Below are positions 1-8,419 of a DNA stretch of 64,000 nt, piece by piece. Source of the DNA: Erysipelotrichaceae bacterium (GTDB lineage: Bacteria > Bacillota_I > Bacilli_A > ML615J-28 > CAG-313). Where the stretch lies: assembly GCA_015059015.1 (NCBI GenBank), contig SVBG01000010.1, positions 1 through 64,000 on the forward strand, read 5' to 3'. Numbering within the stretch: position 1 is the stretch's first letter; every line of letters starts with the position of its first letter. Below the pieces are notes generated by a model. It was not told the DNA's origin. It searched no databases and saw only the letters and a list, made by a program, of their open reading frames with translations. A program made the position numbers and the translations under genes.

Positions 1-314
1 TCAATAATTTTCTGAAATGTTCTGCATACGAGAATATTATTTTTTGTTGGGTGATGCACGAGCAGAGAATTATCGATTCCATACTTGAGAAGCTGGATAC
101 ACAGAACTGTGAGGTGAAATGCGTCTCGCTTGTAGCGGATGAAAAGACTCTGTGCGAAAGATTATCAATGGATGTAGAAAGAGGTATTCGCTCTGAAGAT
201 GTAATTGAGAGAAGCATAGCAATAATACCTATGTATCAAGCACTCAATACCATTATAATTGATACAAACGCAAAGGATGTGGCTGTGATTGCCAATGAGA
301 TTAAGCAGTTGTAA
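1..314 (+). CDS. C-terminal part of a small P-loop (AAA-type) nucleotide/shikimate-kinase-like protein
   Basis: The frame is open from base 3 with no stop, so the gene began before the window; the GTG/ATG pair at 51-56 is internal to it. The visible part ends in a helix-rich segment with the pattern L-x-x-R-L-x-x-D-[VI]-x-x-G-x-R, then E-R-S and a late I-I-D-T. This is the LID and C-terminal layout of small AAA/adenylate- or shikimate-kinase-like proteins. The Walker A region lies outside the window, so the substrate is unknown. Base use is visibly less AT-rich than in the next genes (GCG, CTG, GAG and AAG codons), which suggests acquisition by transfer. It is followed by a run of repeats and a terminator, so it is probably the last gene of its unit. 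Confidence 0.6.
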   Translation, partial: NNFLKCSAYENIIFCWVMHEQRIIDSILEKLDTQNCEVKCVSLVADEKTLCERLSMDVERGIRSEDVIERSIAIIPMYQALNTIIIDTNAKDVAVIANEIKQL

Positions 315-349
315 TACTGACAAATTCCAATTTATCGTTTAGAAATAGG

Positions 350-400
350 GGTATGCAAAAATATCCTAATGGTATGCAAATTTCAGGTAGGGGTATGCAA
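350..400. repeat. Three direct repeats GGTATGCAA with exact 21-bp period
   Basis: GGTATGCAA occurs at 350-358, 371-379 and 392-400, so starts are exactly 21 bp (two helical turns) apart. The first and third copies extend to GGGGTATGCAA. The twelve bases between copies are not conserved. This resembles a phased protein-binding array (operator or iteron-like) or a mobile-element remnant next to the compositionally foreign kinase. No gene overlaps it. Confidence 0.7.
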
Positions 401-438
401 TTGTATTAAAATTGTGTAACGTTGCCATTTAGATTATT

Positions 439-480
439 AATCTTGATACAATTTAATGTATCGAGATTTTTTATTTTTTA
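439..480 (+). terminator. Rho-independent terminator
   Basis: A 12-bp stem (439-450 with 457-468, one G-T wobble) and a 6-nt loop are followed by a T-rich run. It closes the upstream kinase unit before the promoter of the next gene. Confidence 0.7.
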
Positions 481-551
481 AGTAGTATCTAATAATATTT
501 TATGTTATACTAAATATAGAAATAATATGATATATAATAAGGAAGTATTAA

Positions 552-1937
552 ATGATTATGAAAAATAAATATGTTTTAAATATAAAAGGTCATGTTGAAA
601 ATAATAATAGTTATTATGAAGAGTATAATAGTAATTATTCAATAAATTCTGAATTATTATTAGAAGAATCTAATGCTATATGTAAACTAGGATATAAAAT
701 AAAAATTCATAAAGTTTGTGATGGATACATTGAATTAATGATTAATGAACAAGAAGTTTTTGAATTAAGACCAAATGAGACAAAGTATCTTATATCCAAA
801 GATATAACAACTGGCCGTAATGAAAACTTTAAAATTGATAAAGAATTATTATATGTAGAATTAAAAGAAATTGATGTTAGTAAAATTAGACATGTTCTTG
901 ATTATAAAGATTATGGACAACAAATAGATAAAAATATTAATAAGATAAAAGCGATAATTTCCAATAAAGAAATGTATTTTGATATTTATAATGAATTAAA
1001 GATATTTTTATTTAAATTAACTGATGAAAAATATGTAAAAATAATTATAAATTCTCATAATATTAATTTAATAAATGAATATAATAACTTAAAAAATTAT
1101 AAGGATATTATAAAAGAAACTATTGATAATATTGATAATTTTAAAAATGAAAATATAAAAGTTATTGATGGAATTATTAAGAATCAAATAATAACTGAAA
1201 GGGATTATCAAGTAATAATAAAATATCTATATCAACTTTCAGATAGTAATTATTCATATGATCATATTCCTTTTGATAGATTAGAAGAATTTTTAGACAT
1301 AGTATGTGGATATAATAAAATAGAATCGGATAACAATTATACATTGTTACATTATTATTTAACTAAGATAGTTACTCATCACCGATATTATTTTAACCAT
1401 GCTTATTTAGCACATCGTGTTTCTTTTAATATACGATATGAGAGTTTAAAAGGTTTTAGTAATCAAGAACTTTATGATATGATGATAACAGCAGGTGATT
1501 TTCTTTTAATGCAGTATAATAGAAAAGATGCTATGGAGTGTTACCTTGTAGCAAGCGAAATAGCTTTAAAAGAAAATGATTTAAAAGAGTCTGCATATGC
1601 ATTGCAAAAATATTATAAAATAAATAGTCAATTTCCTGAAAACTTAAAAGAAAAAGTTGATGTTGAAAAGATAAAAGAAGTATATAAAGAATATGCAGAA
1701 ATTGTTCTTTTAGGTGTAAATCATAAAGGTTTAAAAGTGGATGAAATAGAATTTACAGATGCTTTTGTAAATGGATATAAATATGTAATGATTGCTGTAG
1801 AAGAAGAAATTGATATTGTTGGAGATTTACACATACCATATCAAAGATGGAATTTGATAGAAAAATACTATTTAGAAAAATATAATATTGTTTGGAAAAA
1901 TCCTAAATTAATGAATCCAAGAGTAATGTTTGATTAG
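552..1937 (+). CDS. Hypothetical protein, helical C-terminal half (TPR-like)
   Basis: I do not recognise this 461-aa protein. It has no signal peptide or membrane segment, so it is probably cytoplasmic. The N-terminal ~120 residues are predicted mixed beta, with an N-E-Q-E-V-F-E-L-R-type strand pattern. The rest is helical, and around residues 305-360 paired amphipathic helices resemble TPR/Sel1 solenoid repeats. An AGGAAG ribosome binding site precedes ATG 552, and a TATACT/TATAAT-rich promoter region lies at about 505-540. The next gene starts 12 bp after its stop behind AGGAGG, so the two are probably co-transcribed and may work with the DUF1963-type protein. Confidence 0.55.
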   Translation: MIMKNKYVLNIKGHVENNNSYYEEYNSNYSINSELLLEESNAICKLGYKIKIHKVCDGYIELMINEQEVFELRPNETKYLISKDITTGRNENFKIDKELLYVELKEIDVSKIRHVLDYKDYGQQIDKNINKIKAIISNKEMYFDIYNELKIFLFKLTDEKYVKIIINSHNINLINEYNNLKNYKDIIKETIDNIDNFKNENIKVIDGIIKNQIITERDYQVIIKYLYQLSDSNYSYDHIPFDRLEEFLDIVCGYNKIESDNNYTLLHYYLTKIVTHHRYYFNHAYLAHRVSFNIRYESLKGFSNQELYDMMITAGDFLLMQYNRKDAMECYLVASEIALKENDLKESAYALQKYYKINSQFPENLKEKVDVEKIKEVYKEYAEIVLLGVNHKGLKVDEIEFTDAFVNGYKYVMIAVEEEIDIVGDLHIPYQRWNLIEKYYLEKYNIVWKNPKLMNPRVMFD

Positions 1938-1949
1938 GAGGAAGAAATT

Positions 1950-2537
1950 ATGAATAAAAATGCGGATTATGCGATTGCGTTAAAGGTCCGAAAACTAAAA
2001 CATAATGAAGAAATAGATGAATCATGTAGTAAGTTTTATGGTTCCCCAACGCTACCTAAAGAATTACTTAATAATTATCCTGATGATTGTGTATTTTTTC
2101 TTCAAATAAATTGTGAAGATTTAAAAGATTTAGATTCTGATAATAGACTTCCTCATGAGGGCTATTTATATTTCTTCATAGATGCAGAAATGTACCCTAG
2201 TGATGACTTATATATTTTTGTTGATTATACACCTTTAAAACCAACCCATATAATTGATGATTTTAACGAGAATTCACCAATTAATGAAGGATTAAATGAA
2301 CCTTATATAATAACTTTTGAGAAAGTTTCTGCAAATTATGAGGGAACTAAATTATTGGGATATCCTAGTAATTTTGTTGATGAATATGATGATAAACCTG
2401 CTTTATTATTGCAGTATGATCCACTTGATTTTGATGTTCCGTTTCTTGCAACATGTGATGGATATGCTTTTGTATTTTTTGGTAGAACAAAAGAAAAAAA
2501 GCTTTTAGGTGCTACTTTCGAGGTTGTTGGCTCATAG
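1950..2537 (+). CDS. DUF1963/YwqG-like protein
   Basis: This 195-aa cytoplasmic protein has the layout of the DUF1963 (YwqG) family: an early K-F-x-G-S-P-x-L-P-K motif (residues ~28-38), a F-F-L-Q-I-N strand followed by D-L, then L-P-H-E-G-Y-L-Y-F-F-I-D, and a late L-L-L-Q-Y-D-P segment. The early motif has Tyr where the family usually has Gly (F-Y-G-S-P). The biochemical role of the family is not established; members often sit in interbacterial-competition or stress loci as immunity-like or accessory proteins. A strong AGGAGG precedes ATG 1950, and the gene follows the 461-aa unknown by 12 bp. Confidence 0.7.
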   Translation: MNKNADYAIALKVRKLKHNEEIDESCSKFYGSPTLPKELLNNYPDDCVFFLQINCEDLKDLDSDNRLPHEGYLYFFIDAEMYPSDDLYIFVDYTPLKPTHIIDDFNENSPINEGLNEPYIITFEKVSANYEGTKLLGYPSNFVDEYDDKPALLLQYDPLDFDVPFLATCDGYAFVFFGRTKEKKLLGATFEVVGS

Positions 2538-2574
2538 AAATTAAATATTCTAAAAAAGGAAAGGAATAAAGTTT

Positions 2575-5500
2575 ATGAAATTGCAATACTTGTTAATAAT
2601 TTTTATATTATTTTTATTTATTGTAGGTTGTGATTATCAATATGATGATTCTATAAAAGAACCTGTTTTAGAATCAATTATAATTTCAAAAGAACCAAAT
2701 AAAACAACTTATTTTATTAATGAAGATATTGATTTATCAGGATTAGTTGTTGAAGCAGCTTATAGTGATAATTCTAAGAAAATTATTGATGATTATCAAG
2801 TAGAATATTCTAGTATTAATATTGGAATTAATAAGGTTATAATTAAATATGAAAATTTAGAAACTAGTTTTGATATATTAGTTAAAGATATTATTATTAC
2901 TTCGTTAAATATTATAAAAGGACCAAGTAAAACTAGCTATTATATAGATGAAGATATCGATTTATCAGGATTAGTTGTAGAAGCAGCTTATAGTGATAAT
3001 TCTAAGAAAATTATTGATGATTATCAAGTAGAATATCCTAGTATTAATATTGGAACAAATGAAATTATAGTTAAATATGATAATTTAGAAACTAGTTTTT
3101 TTGTTAGTTTTAAAGATTATGAAAGAGTTGAAATTAATTATATAGTTAATTATTCAAATTACTCAATTATGAATATCGATTTTACTAACTATGATTTAAG
3201 ATTTATTGATGCAAAATATGGTGTTAGACGAGATAAAGATATGATGATTGTCTATGATGAAGATAATTTTATAGAAACAAATATTTATGGATATGAAATA
3301 TCGGTTGATGAGTATGGAGAAGTTAAAGAAGTAGGTGTTAATGTTTCATTAGTAAAAAACGGGTTTGTTGTTTCAGGCCATGGTACAAGTTCTAAATTGT
3401 TAAAAGATGTAAGTGTTGGTGATATTTGTGTTTATATTGATGAAACTGTATATATTTATAAAAATAAAGATATTGATAGAAGAAGTAAAGTGTATTTAAA
3501 GTTAATTGATTTAATAAATGAAATAAATATTATTACTGATAACAAACTATATAATGTTTACGCAATGGAATTAAATGCTATTATTAAACAGTTTAATGTT
3601 ATTTATGATGAAACAGATGAAACGATAAATATTTTATATAATTTTTTATGTGATATTAGTGATAGCTTATTTGTTTCATTATATGATAATAATCACAGCT
3701 ATAATTATGTTGAACTTAATTATGATTTAATGGATAAAACATATGAAGATCCTAGTAATTTTATTAATTTCATTGATTATACTGAAAAGTTATATTATGG
3801 TGGTTTTAGAAATCAAGATACAATAGTTTTTTATAATGCCGATAATTATCGCGTGCGCAATTCTTATGGATATGAGATTGCGGTTGATAAAAATAATATT
3901 ATTATTGATAAAAAGATTTTAGTAGATTTACCAGAAGGTGGATATATTTTAAGTGGTCATGGTACTGGTGCAGAGTTTATAAAAAATAATTTAAATTTAG
4001 GTAATAAGGTTGAAATTACTGATTCTTGTATTAAGTTTTATAAAGACTTAGGATCTAATGAGTATAATGATTTAATTAGTAAACGTAATGATTTAGTATC
4101 AAAGATCAATGAACATTGTATAAATGCTATTCCACATGATTATAAATATATTTATAAATTAATGAATTATATTGATGGTACACTTTCTAAGAATAATTTG
4201 ATTATTAAAAGTTGTTATGATGTTAGTAATGTATCAAAGTGTATAAAAAAAGTAGAAGAATGTTTAGGTGTAGTATATAGTCAATTAATTGATCATAAGG
4301 TTTTAGAAACAAGAGGAATGTGGTACTATCCTTTTTCATATCCTACTGCATATGATGATACAACTTTAGAAGGTGTTATTAATACACTAGATATGTTTAA
4401 AGAAATGGGATTTAATGAAATTGTTATTATTCCGTTTAGTGGTAAATATTGTTTGTTTGAATCTGAATATTTTTATTTTTATGAACCATTAAATGATTAC
4501 TCTTATGGTGAATATGGTAATGATTATTTAACTTGTTTTATTACTGAAGCACATAAAAGAGGAATAACTGTTAATGCTTTTACACAAACATTTAGATGTT
4601 ATGAAGAAGGTTCTAAGGTATTTGATGAGTCACATTATCAACTTCAATATGATGGAACATTATCAATGGGGCAAATCTATTATTATGATATTTGTAATGA
4701 TTATGTACAAGAAAATTTAATAAATTGGTATATTGAATTAGTTACACTTTATGACTTTGATAAAGTTGAATATGATATTATTAGATATTCAGTATCTAAT
4801 TTAAGTAGTTTTAATGATGTTGAAGTAATTTTAGATACTGCAGTTATAAATGATCCAGGATATACAGAATACTCTATGAATAAATTTATGGAGATGTATA
4901 ACTTAGAAGGTGACTTAAAAGTTTTAATTAAAGAGTCACTTGATGTAAGATTAAAGTGGATGGAATTTAAAGAAAATGAGTTAACAAAATTTATTACTAA
5001 CGCTACAACTGCAATGAAACAAATAAAATCTAATTTAGTTATTAGTGCTGCAGTTTTAAATGAATATGAAAAGGTTAAAATAAATTATTTACAAGATGCT
5101 AAAAAATGGTTAGAACTTGGAATTGTTGATATAATTGAACCTATGGTTTATAGTGATGATTATTTATTTGTTGTTGATAAAATTGATTACTATAATAATG
5201 AATTTAGTGAATATGATGTTAGAATTGGATTATCATATGGTTTAACTGTTAATGAACTTATGATGCAATTAGAAGCTTCAAGCGGAAATGGGTATATTTT
5301 ATTTCATACAAGAGATTATTTAAATGTGAATTATTATAATATTATAAAATCAAGTTTCCATTTTGATTATGTTTCAGAGATTTCATCAAGCGAAGAAAAG
5401 AAATTAGCTATTATTAATGATTTAGTTGATAAAATTGAAAATTATTATGAAGTAAAAAATAAAACGAATTATACTAATCTTATAAATAGTTTTACTAACT

Positions 5501-5601
5501 ATGATTATAATAAAATAATTAATGAGTTATCTAAAGTACTTGATGAAGGTATGAAAAATTATATTTATGAAATAATTTTACAAATTGAAAGTATTAATTA
5601 A
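2575..5601 (+). CDS. Lipoprotein with Ig-like repeats and GHL10-type glycoside hydrolase domain
   Basis: This 1008-aa exported lipoprotein has a hydrophobic signal peptide ending in a V-G-C lipobox (Cys 19). Residues ~35-180 form two near-identical Ig-like repeats (Big_3-like, 76 aa, 228-bp DNA period: the same ~85 bp start at 2722 and 2950). Residues ~190-560 contain a duplicated module, each copy with Y-G-Y-E-I-x-V-D and later S-G-H-G-T. Residues ~575-930 look like a GHL10 (family-10-like, YngK/DUF187) TIM barrel: R-G-M-W-Y start, G-F-N-E-I-V-I, H-K-R-G-I-T-V-N-A-F, and D-K-V-E-Y-D-I-I-R-Y. The C-terminus is a helical tail. Cell-surface glycan hydrolysis is inferred; the exact substrate is unknown. 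Confidence 0.75.
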   Translation: MKLQYLLIIFILFLFIVGCDYQYDDSIKEPVLESIIISKEPNKTTYFINEDIDLSGLVVEAAYSDNSKKIIDDYQVEYSSINIGINKVIIKYENLETSFDILVKDIIITSLNIIKGPSKTSYYIDEDIDLSGLVVEAAYSDNSKKIIDDYQVEYPSINIGTNEIIVKYDNLETSFFVSFKDYERVEINYIVNYSNYSIMNIDFTNYDLRFIDAKYGVRRDKDMMIVYDEDNFIETNIYGYEISVDEYGEVKEVGVNVSLVKNGFVVSGHGTSSKLLKDVSVGDICVYIDETVYIYKNKDIDRRSKVYLKLIDLINEINIITDNKLYNVYAMELNAIIKQFNVIYDETDETINILYNFLCDISDSLFVSLYDNNHSYNYVELNYDLMDKTYEDPSNFINFIDYTEKLYYGGFRNQDTIVFYNADNYRVRNSYGYEIAVDKNNIIIDKKILVDLPEGGYILSGHGTGAEFIKNNLNLGNKVEITDSCIKFYKDLGSNEYNDLISKRNDLVSKINEHCINAIPHDYKYIYKLMNYIDGTLSKNNLIIKSCYDVSNVSKCIKKVEECLGVVYSQLIDHKVLETRGMWYYPFSYPTAYDDTTLEGVINTLDMFKEMGFNEIVIIPFSGKYCLFESEYFYFYEPLNDYSYGEYGNDYLTCFITEAHKRGITVNAFTQTFRCYEEGSKVFDESHYQLQYDGTLSMGQIYYYDICNDYVQENLINWYIELVTLYDFDKVEYDIIRYSVSNLSSFNDVEVILDTAVINDPGYTEYSMNKFMEMYNLEGDLKVLIKESLDVRLKWMEFKENELTKFITNATTAMKQIKSNLVISAAVLNEYEKVKINYLQDAKKWLELGIVDIIEPMVYSDDYLFVVDKIDYYNNEFSEYDVRIGLSYGLTVNELMMQLEASSGNGYILFHTRDYLNVNYYNIIKSSFHFDYVSEISSSEEKKLAIINDLVDKIENYYEVKNKTNYTNLINSFTNYDYNKIINELSKVLDEGMKNYIYEIILQIESIN
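2722..3038 (+). repeat. 228-bp tandem repeat coding Ig-like domains
   Basis: An ~85-bp block starting at 2722 (GAAGATATTGATTTATCAGG) recurs almost unchanged at 2950. Both encode the same D-L-S-G-L-V-V-E-A segment of consecutive Ig-like domains, a recent intragenic duplication. Confidence 0.8.
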
Positions 5602-5624
5602 ATTAGCTATTTAAGTATAAATAC

Positions 5625-5690
5625 TTTACATTTTATTAAAAATTTGGTATAATGTTTCATAATCATAATATTAGAATAATAATTATGATT
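5625..5690 (+). promoter_or_regulatory. Promoter plus 5'-UTR inverted repeat of the CorC/HlyC gene
   Basis: There is a -35 TTTACA at 5625-5630, a 17-bp spacer and TATAAT at 5648-5653. Just downstream, a perfect 9-bp inverted repeat (AATCATAAT 5661-5669 and ATTATGATT 5682-5690) can form a hairpin directly before the AAGGAG ribosome binding site. It may be an operator or an RNA element that affects translation. Confidence 0.65.
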
Positions 5691-5704
5691 AAAGAAGGAG
5701 ATTT

Positions 5705-7057
5705 ATGGAATCAAATGATGACGCGGACGCGGACGCTGATAGTATTTTACTGCAAATTATAATAATTGCTGTATTAACAATTATTAATGCTTTCTTTGCA
5801 ATGTCTGAAATGGCAGTAATATCCGCAAATAAGACAAAGATTGATATCTTAGCAAAAGATGGAAATAAGAAAGCAAAATTAGTACAAAAGTTAAATGATA
5901 ATCAAACTAACTTTTTATCAACTATTCAAGTAGGTATTACACTTGCAGGATTCTTCTCATCTGCTACGGCAGCTGGAAGTATTGCGGTATTATTAAGTGA
6001 TTGGTTAATTACTTTAAATGTACCTTATGCTGAGGGGATTGCAGTTGTCGTAATTACATTACTTTTATCGTTTTTAACATTAATTTTTGGTGAATTACTA
6101 CCTAAAAAAATTGCACTTGCTTTTCCTGAAAAAATTTCAATGCAAGTAGCTGGTGCTATTAATTTTGTTAGAGTTTTAGCAACTCCGATTGTGAAACTTT
6201 TATCTGGAACATGTAATTTAATTACTAAATTAATAGGAATTAATAAATATTTAGTAGAAGATAAGGTTTCAGAAGAAGAAATTATTTCGGTAGTAGAAGA
6301 AAGTGTTGAAGATGGTACACTTGATGTTGAAAAACAAAAAATGATTGAAAGTGTATTAAAATTTAACGATCTTACTGCAACAGATATTATGACACCACGT
6401 ATTAAAGTATTTATGATTGACATTGAAGAACCTTTAAATGAATACTTAAATGATATTTTTGAACAAAAGTTTACTCGTATTCCTGTTTATAAAGAAACAA
6501 GAGATAATATCATTGGTTGGATTCATGTTCGTGATTTAATGCAAGAAATCATTGAAAAAGGTGTTGAAAATGTTAAAATTGACAAGGTAATGCGTAAAGC
6601 ATTATATGTAAGAGACATGATGAAAATTAATAAATTATTTCAAGTAATGAAAGATACAAAAAATCAAATTGCTATTTTATTAGATGAATTTGGTGGAGTA
6701 TCAGGTATTGCGACAATGGAAGACATTGTAGAAGAAGTTGTTGGAAATATTTATGATGAATATGATGATGAAAAAAATTTTATAAGATTAAATGACAATC
6801 AATATCTTGTTAATGGTGATACACCTATTCAAGAAGTAAATCGTGATTTAGATCTAGAATTTGACGAAGAAAATAGTAACTATGATACAATCGGTGGATT
6901 AATTTTAGCTACACTTGATTCATTTCCAAAAGGTGGAGAAGTTTTAGAATTTGATAATATTGAACTATCTGTTCAAAAGGTAAAAAATCAAAAAATTGAA
7001 ACTATTAAAATCACAATTAATGAAAAAGTTATAGAAGATTTAGAAGAAATCGAATAA
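5705..7057 (+). CDS. CNNM/CorC-HlyC family membrane protein (DUF21 + CBS pair + CorC_HlyC domain)
   Basis: This 450-aa integral membrane protein belongs to the hemolysin-C/CorC (CNNM-like) family, linked to divalent-cation (Mg/Co) efflux or homeostasis. Residues ~15-200 are the DUF21 transmembrane region, with M-S-E-M-A-x-I-S and L-L-P-K-K-I-A signatures. Residues ~225-355 are two CBS domains, starting at the T-D-I-M-T-P-R motif and including D-E-F-G-G-V-S-G-I. Residues ~365-445 are the CorC_HlyC domain (V-N-G-D-T-P-I-x-E-V-N). The N-terminus is odd: D-D-A-D-A-D-A-D encoded by a GC-rich GACGCG repeat in an AT-rich genome. It has its own promoter upstream and a terminator downstream, so it is monocistronic. 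Confidence 0.88.
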   Translation: MESNDDADADADSILLQIIIIAVLTIINAFFAMSEMAVISANKTKIDILAKDGNKKAKLVQKLNDNQTNFLSTIQVGITLAGFFSSATAAGSIAVLLSDWLITLNVPYAEGIAVVVITLLLSFLTLIFGELLPKKIALAFPEKISMQVAGAINFVRVLATPIVKLLSGTCNLITKLIGINKYLVEDKVSEEEIISVVEESVEDGTLDVEKQKMIESVLKFNDLTATDIMTPRIKVFMIDIEEPLNEYLNDIFEQKFTRIPVYKETRDNIIGWIHVRDLMQEIIEKGVENVKIDKVMRKALYVRDMMKINKLFQVMKDTKNQIAILLDEFGGVSGIATMEDIVEEVVGNIYDEYDDEKNFIRLNDNQYLVNGDTPIQEVNRDLDLEFDEENSNYDTIGGLILATLDSFPKGGEVLEFDNIELSVQKVKNQKIETIKITINEKVIEDLEEIE

Positions 7058-7072
7058 TTAATTTAGTTTTAA

Positions 7073-7105
7073 AATAAGCTACTTAAAAAGTAGCTTATTG
7101 TTTTT
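7073..7105 (+). terminator. Rho-independent terminator
   Basis: An AATAAGCTACT arm pairs with AGTAGCTTATT around a short A-rich loop. A T-rich tail follows. It terminates the CorC-type gene. Confidence 0.75.
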
Positions 7106-7179
7106 CTTTTGTATAGGAAATTATCAATAATTTAATTATAAAGTGCTTTTTTTATTTAAAAAATAGTAAGATAAATCAT

Positions 7180-7208
7180 TTGAGTTTTTTAACAAAAATT
7201 GATATAAT
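7180..7208 (+). promoter_or_regulatory. Promoter of the PGN_0703-like gene
   Basis: TTGAGT at 7180-7185, a 17-bp spacer and TATAAT at 7203-7208 form a near-consensus vegetative promoter about 35 bp ahead of the start codon. Confidence 0.7.
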
Positions 7209-7243
7209 ATTATAGAAATAAATAAAGAAGATTGGAGATTAAT

Positions 7244-8338
7244 ATGTTAACACAAGAAGAAAAAGTATTAAAAGTATTACAACAAATTCCTTTTGTTGCT
7301 GCATCATATCGTAAAATTGTTGATGCATTAAAAGATGTTTTACCTGCTGAAGAAGTTTATATGGCATTAGGTCAACTTGTTGCTGAAGGTAAAATTACAA
7401 TGGCTATGAATTCAAAAGGTGATCCTGAATATTCAATTAAGTGGAATCCACAAGTTGATGAAGAAAGAAAATTAATTACAAGAGAATTTAATAAACGTTT
7501 TGATGAAAAAACTATTTTCTTTCCACGCTATGAAGGATATGTTGCTAATCTTGAAGACAACTTCTTTGGTGAAGAATATAATGAATTATTAGATGCATAT
7601 AAAGAATTAAATTTTGAATATGTTAAATGGCATCGTAATGCTAAAACTGGAGTTGTATATCCTCCAAAAATGCATTCTTTAAGTTCTGCTGGTGTTTTAG
7701 CTTATAATGTACTTGCTGGTTTAGAACTTGATCCATCTCAAGTTGAATATGGTGTTGAATTTGAAGTAATTGCTGCTGAACCAATGCGTGATCGTCCTGA
7801 AGAAATTAGTGCTCCTAAAGCTGAATTTAACGCAATCGTTAATTATGCTGATGCTATCGATTTTGTTCAAGCTGATTTCTTAGAACATTTCTATCAACCT
7901 TTCCGTCAAAGTATGTGGGCTTACCAATTTGGTACTCGTTATTTATTTGATAATGAAGAAGCTATTGAACTTTGGAAAGCATTTTCTAGAAAAGCAAATT
8001 ATGTTTATTTCAATGGTTATGATGTATTAAAATCATTAGTAGCTATTTATAGTGATGTTCTTGCTAATCCTGAAGCATATCAAGGTAAAAAAGTAACATT
8101 ATTAAACATTAATTGGAATGTTTCTAAAGATTCAACATTTGCAGCATTAGCTGGATTCCAAGCATCATATGATGAAGAAGCAAAACGTGCTGAAGAACAA
8201 TTTAATGAATTTTTAGCTAAACTTCCATTACCAGAAGGAACTACTTTAAATTATCAATATTTAACAGTTGAAGAAGTTACTGAAAACTTATCAGATGCTG
8301 CTAAAGAATACGTTAAGAATCGTTACGTTGGATTCTAA
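7244..8338 (+). CDS. Winged-helix protein with a divergent PGN_0703-nuclease-like core
   Basis: I chose ATG 7244 (364 aa) because GGAG sits 8 bp before it; the in-frame TTG at 7232 would lie inside that ribosome binding site. Residues ~1-65 look like a small winged helix. Residues ~135-300 resemble the PGN_0703 putative restriction-endonuclease fold: H-S-L-S-S-A near residue 143, an F-E-V-like strand, then E-F-N-A-I-V and, where the PD-(D/E)xK site would be, D-F-V-Q-A-D instead of an ExK. It may therefore be catalytically dead or mis-assigned. Codons are of the optimal type used by dnaK (GGT, GCT, CGT), so it is probably highly expressed. It is monocistronic with its own promoter and terminator. 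Confidence 0.5.
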   Translation: MLTQEEKVLKVLQQIPFVAASYRKIVDALKDVLPAEEVYMALGQLVAEGKITMAMNSKGDPEYSIKWNPQVDEERKLITREFNKRFDEKTIFFPRYEGYVANLEDNFFGEEYNELLDAYKELNFEYVKWHRNAKTGVVYPPKMHSLSSAGVLAYNVLAGLELDPSQVEYGVEFEVIAAEPMRDRPEEISAPKAEFNAIVNYADAIDFVQADFLEHFYQPFRQSMWAYQFGTRYLFDNEEAIELWKAFSRKANYVYFNGYDVLKSLVAIYSDVLANPEAYQGKKVTLLNINWNVSKDSTFAALAGFQASYDEEAKRAEEQFNEFLAKLPLPEGTTLNYQYLTVEEVTENLSDAAKEYVKNRYVGF

Positions 8339-8345
8339 TTAAAAA

Positions 8346-8382
8346 TTGAGAGACTTTATTATTTAAAGTCTCTTTTTTTTAT
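8346..8382 (+). terminator. Rho-independent terminator
   Basis: GAGACTTTA pairs with (T)AAAGTCTC, followed by eight T. It ends the preceding monocistronic unit. Confidence 0.75.
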
Positions 8383-8419
8383 TTATTTTATGTTATACTG
8401 ATATTGAAAGGAAGATAAT

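Noticed and set aside
6025-6423. 132-codon frame antisense to the CorC-type gene
   Set aside because: It lies wholly inside a well-supported gene with family motifs and has no start signals.
7232-7243. Upstream TTG start for the PGN_0703-like gene
   Set aside because: It would place the GGAG ribosome binding site inside the coding region; ATG 7244 is correctly spaced.
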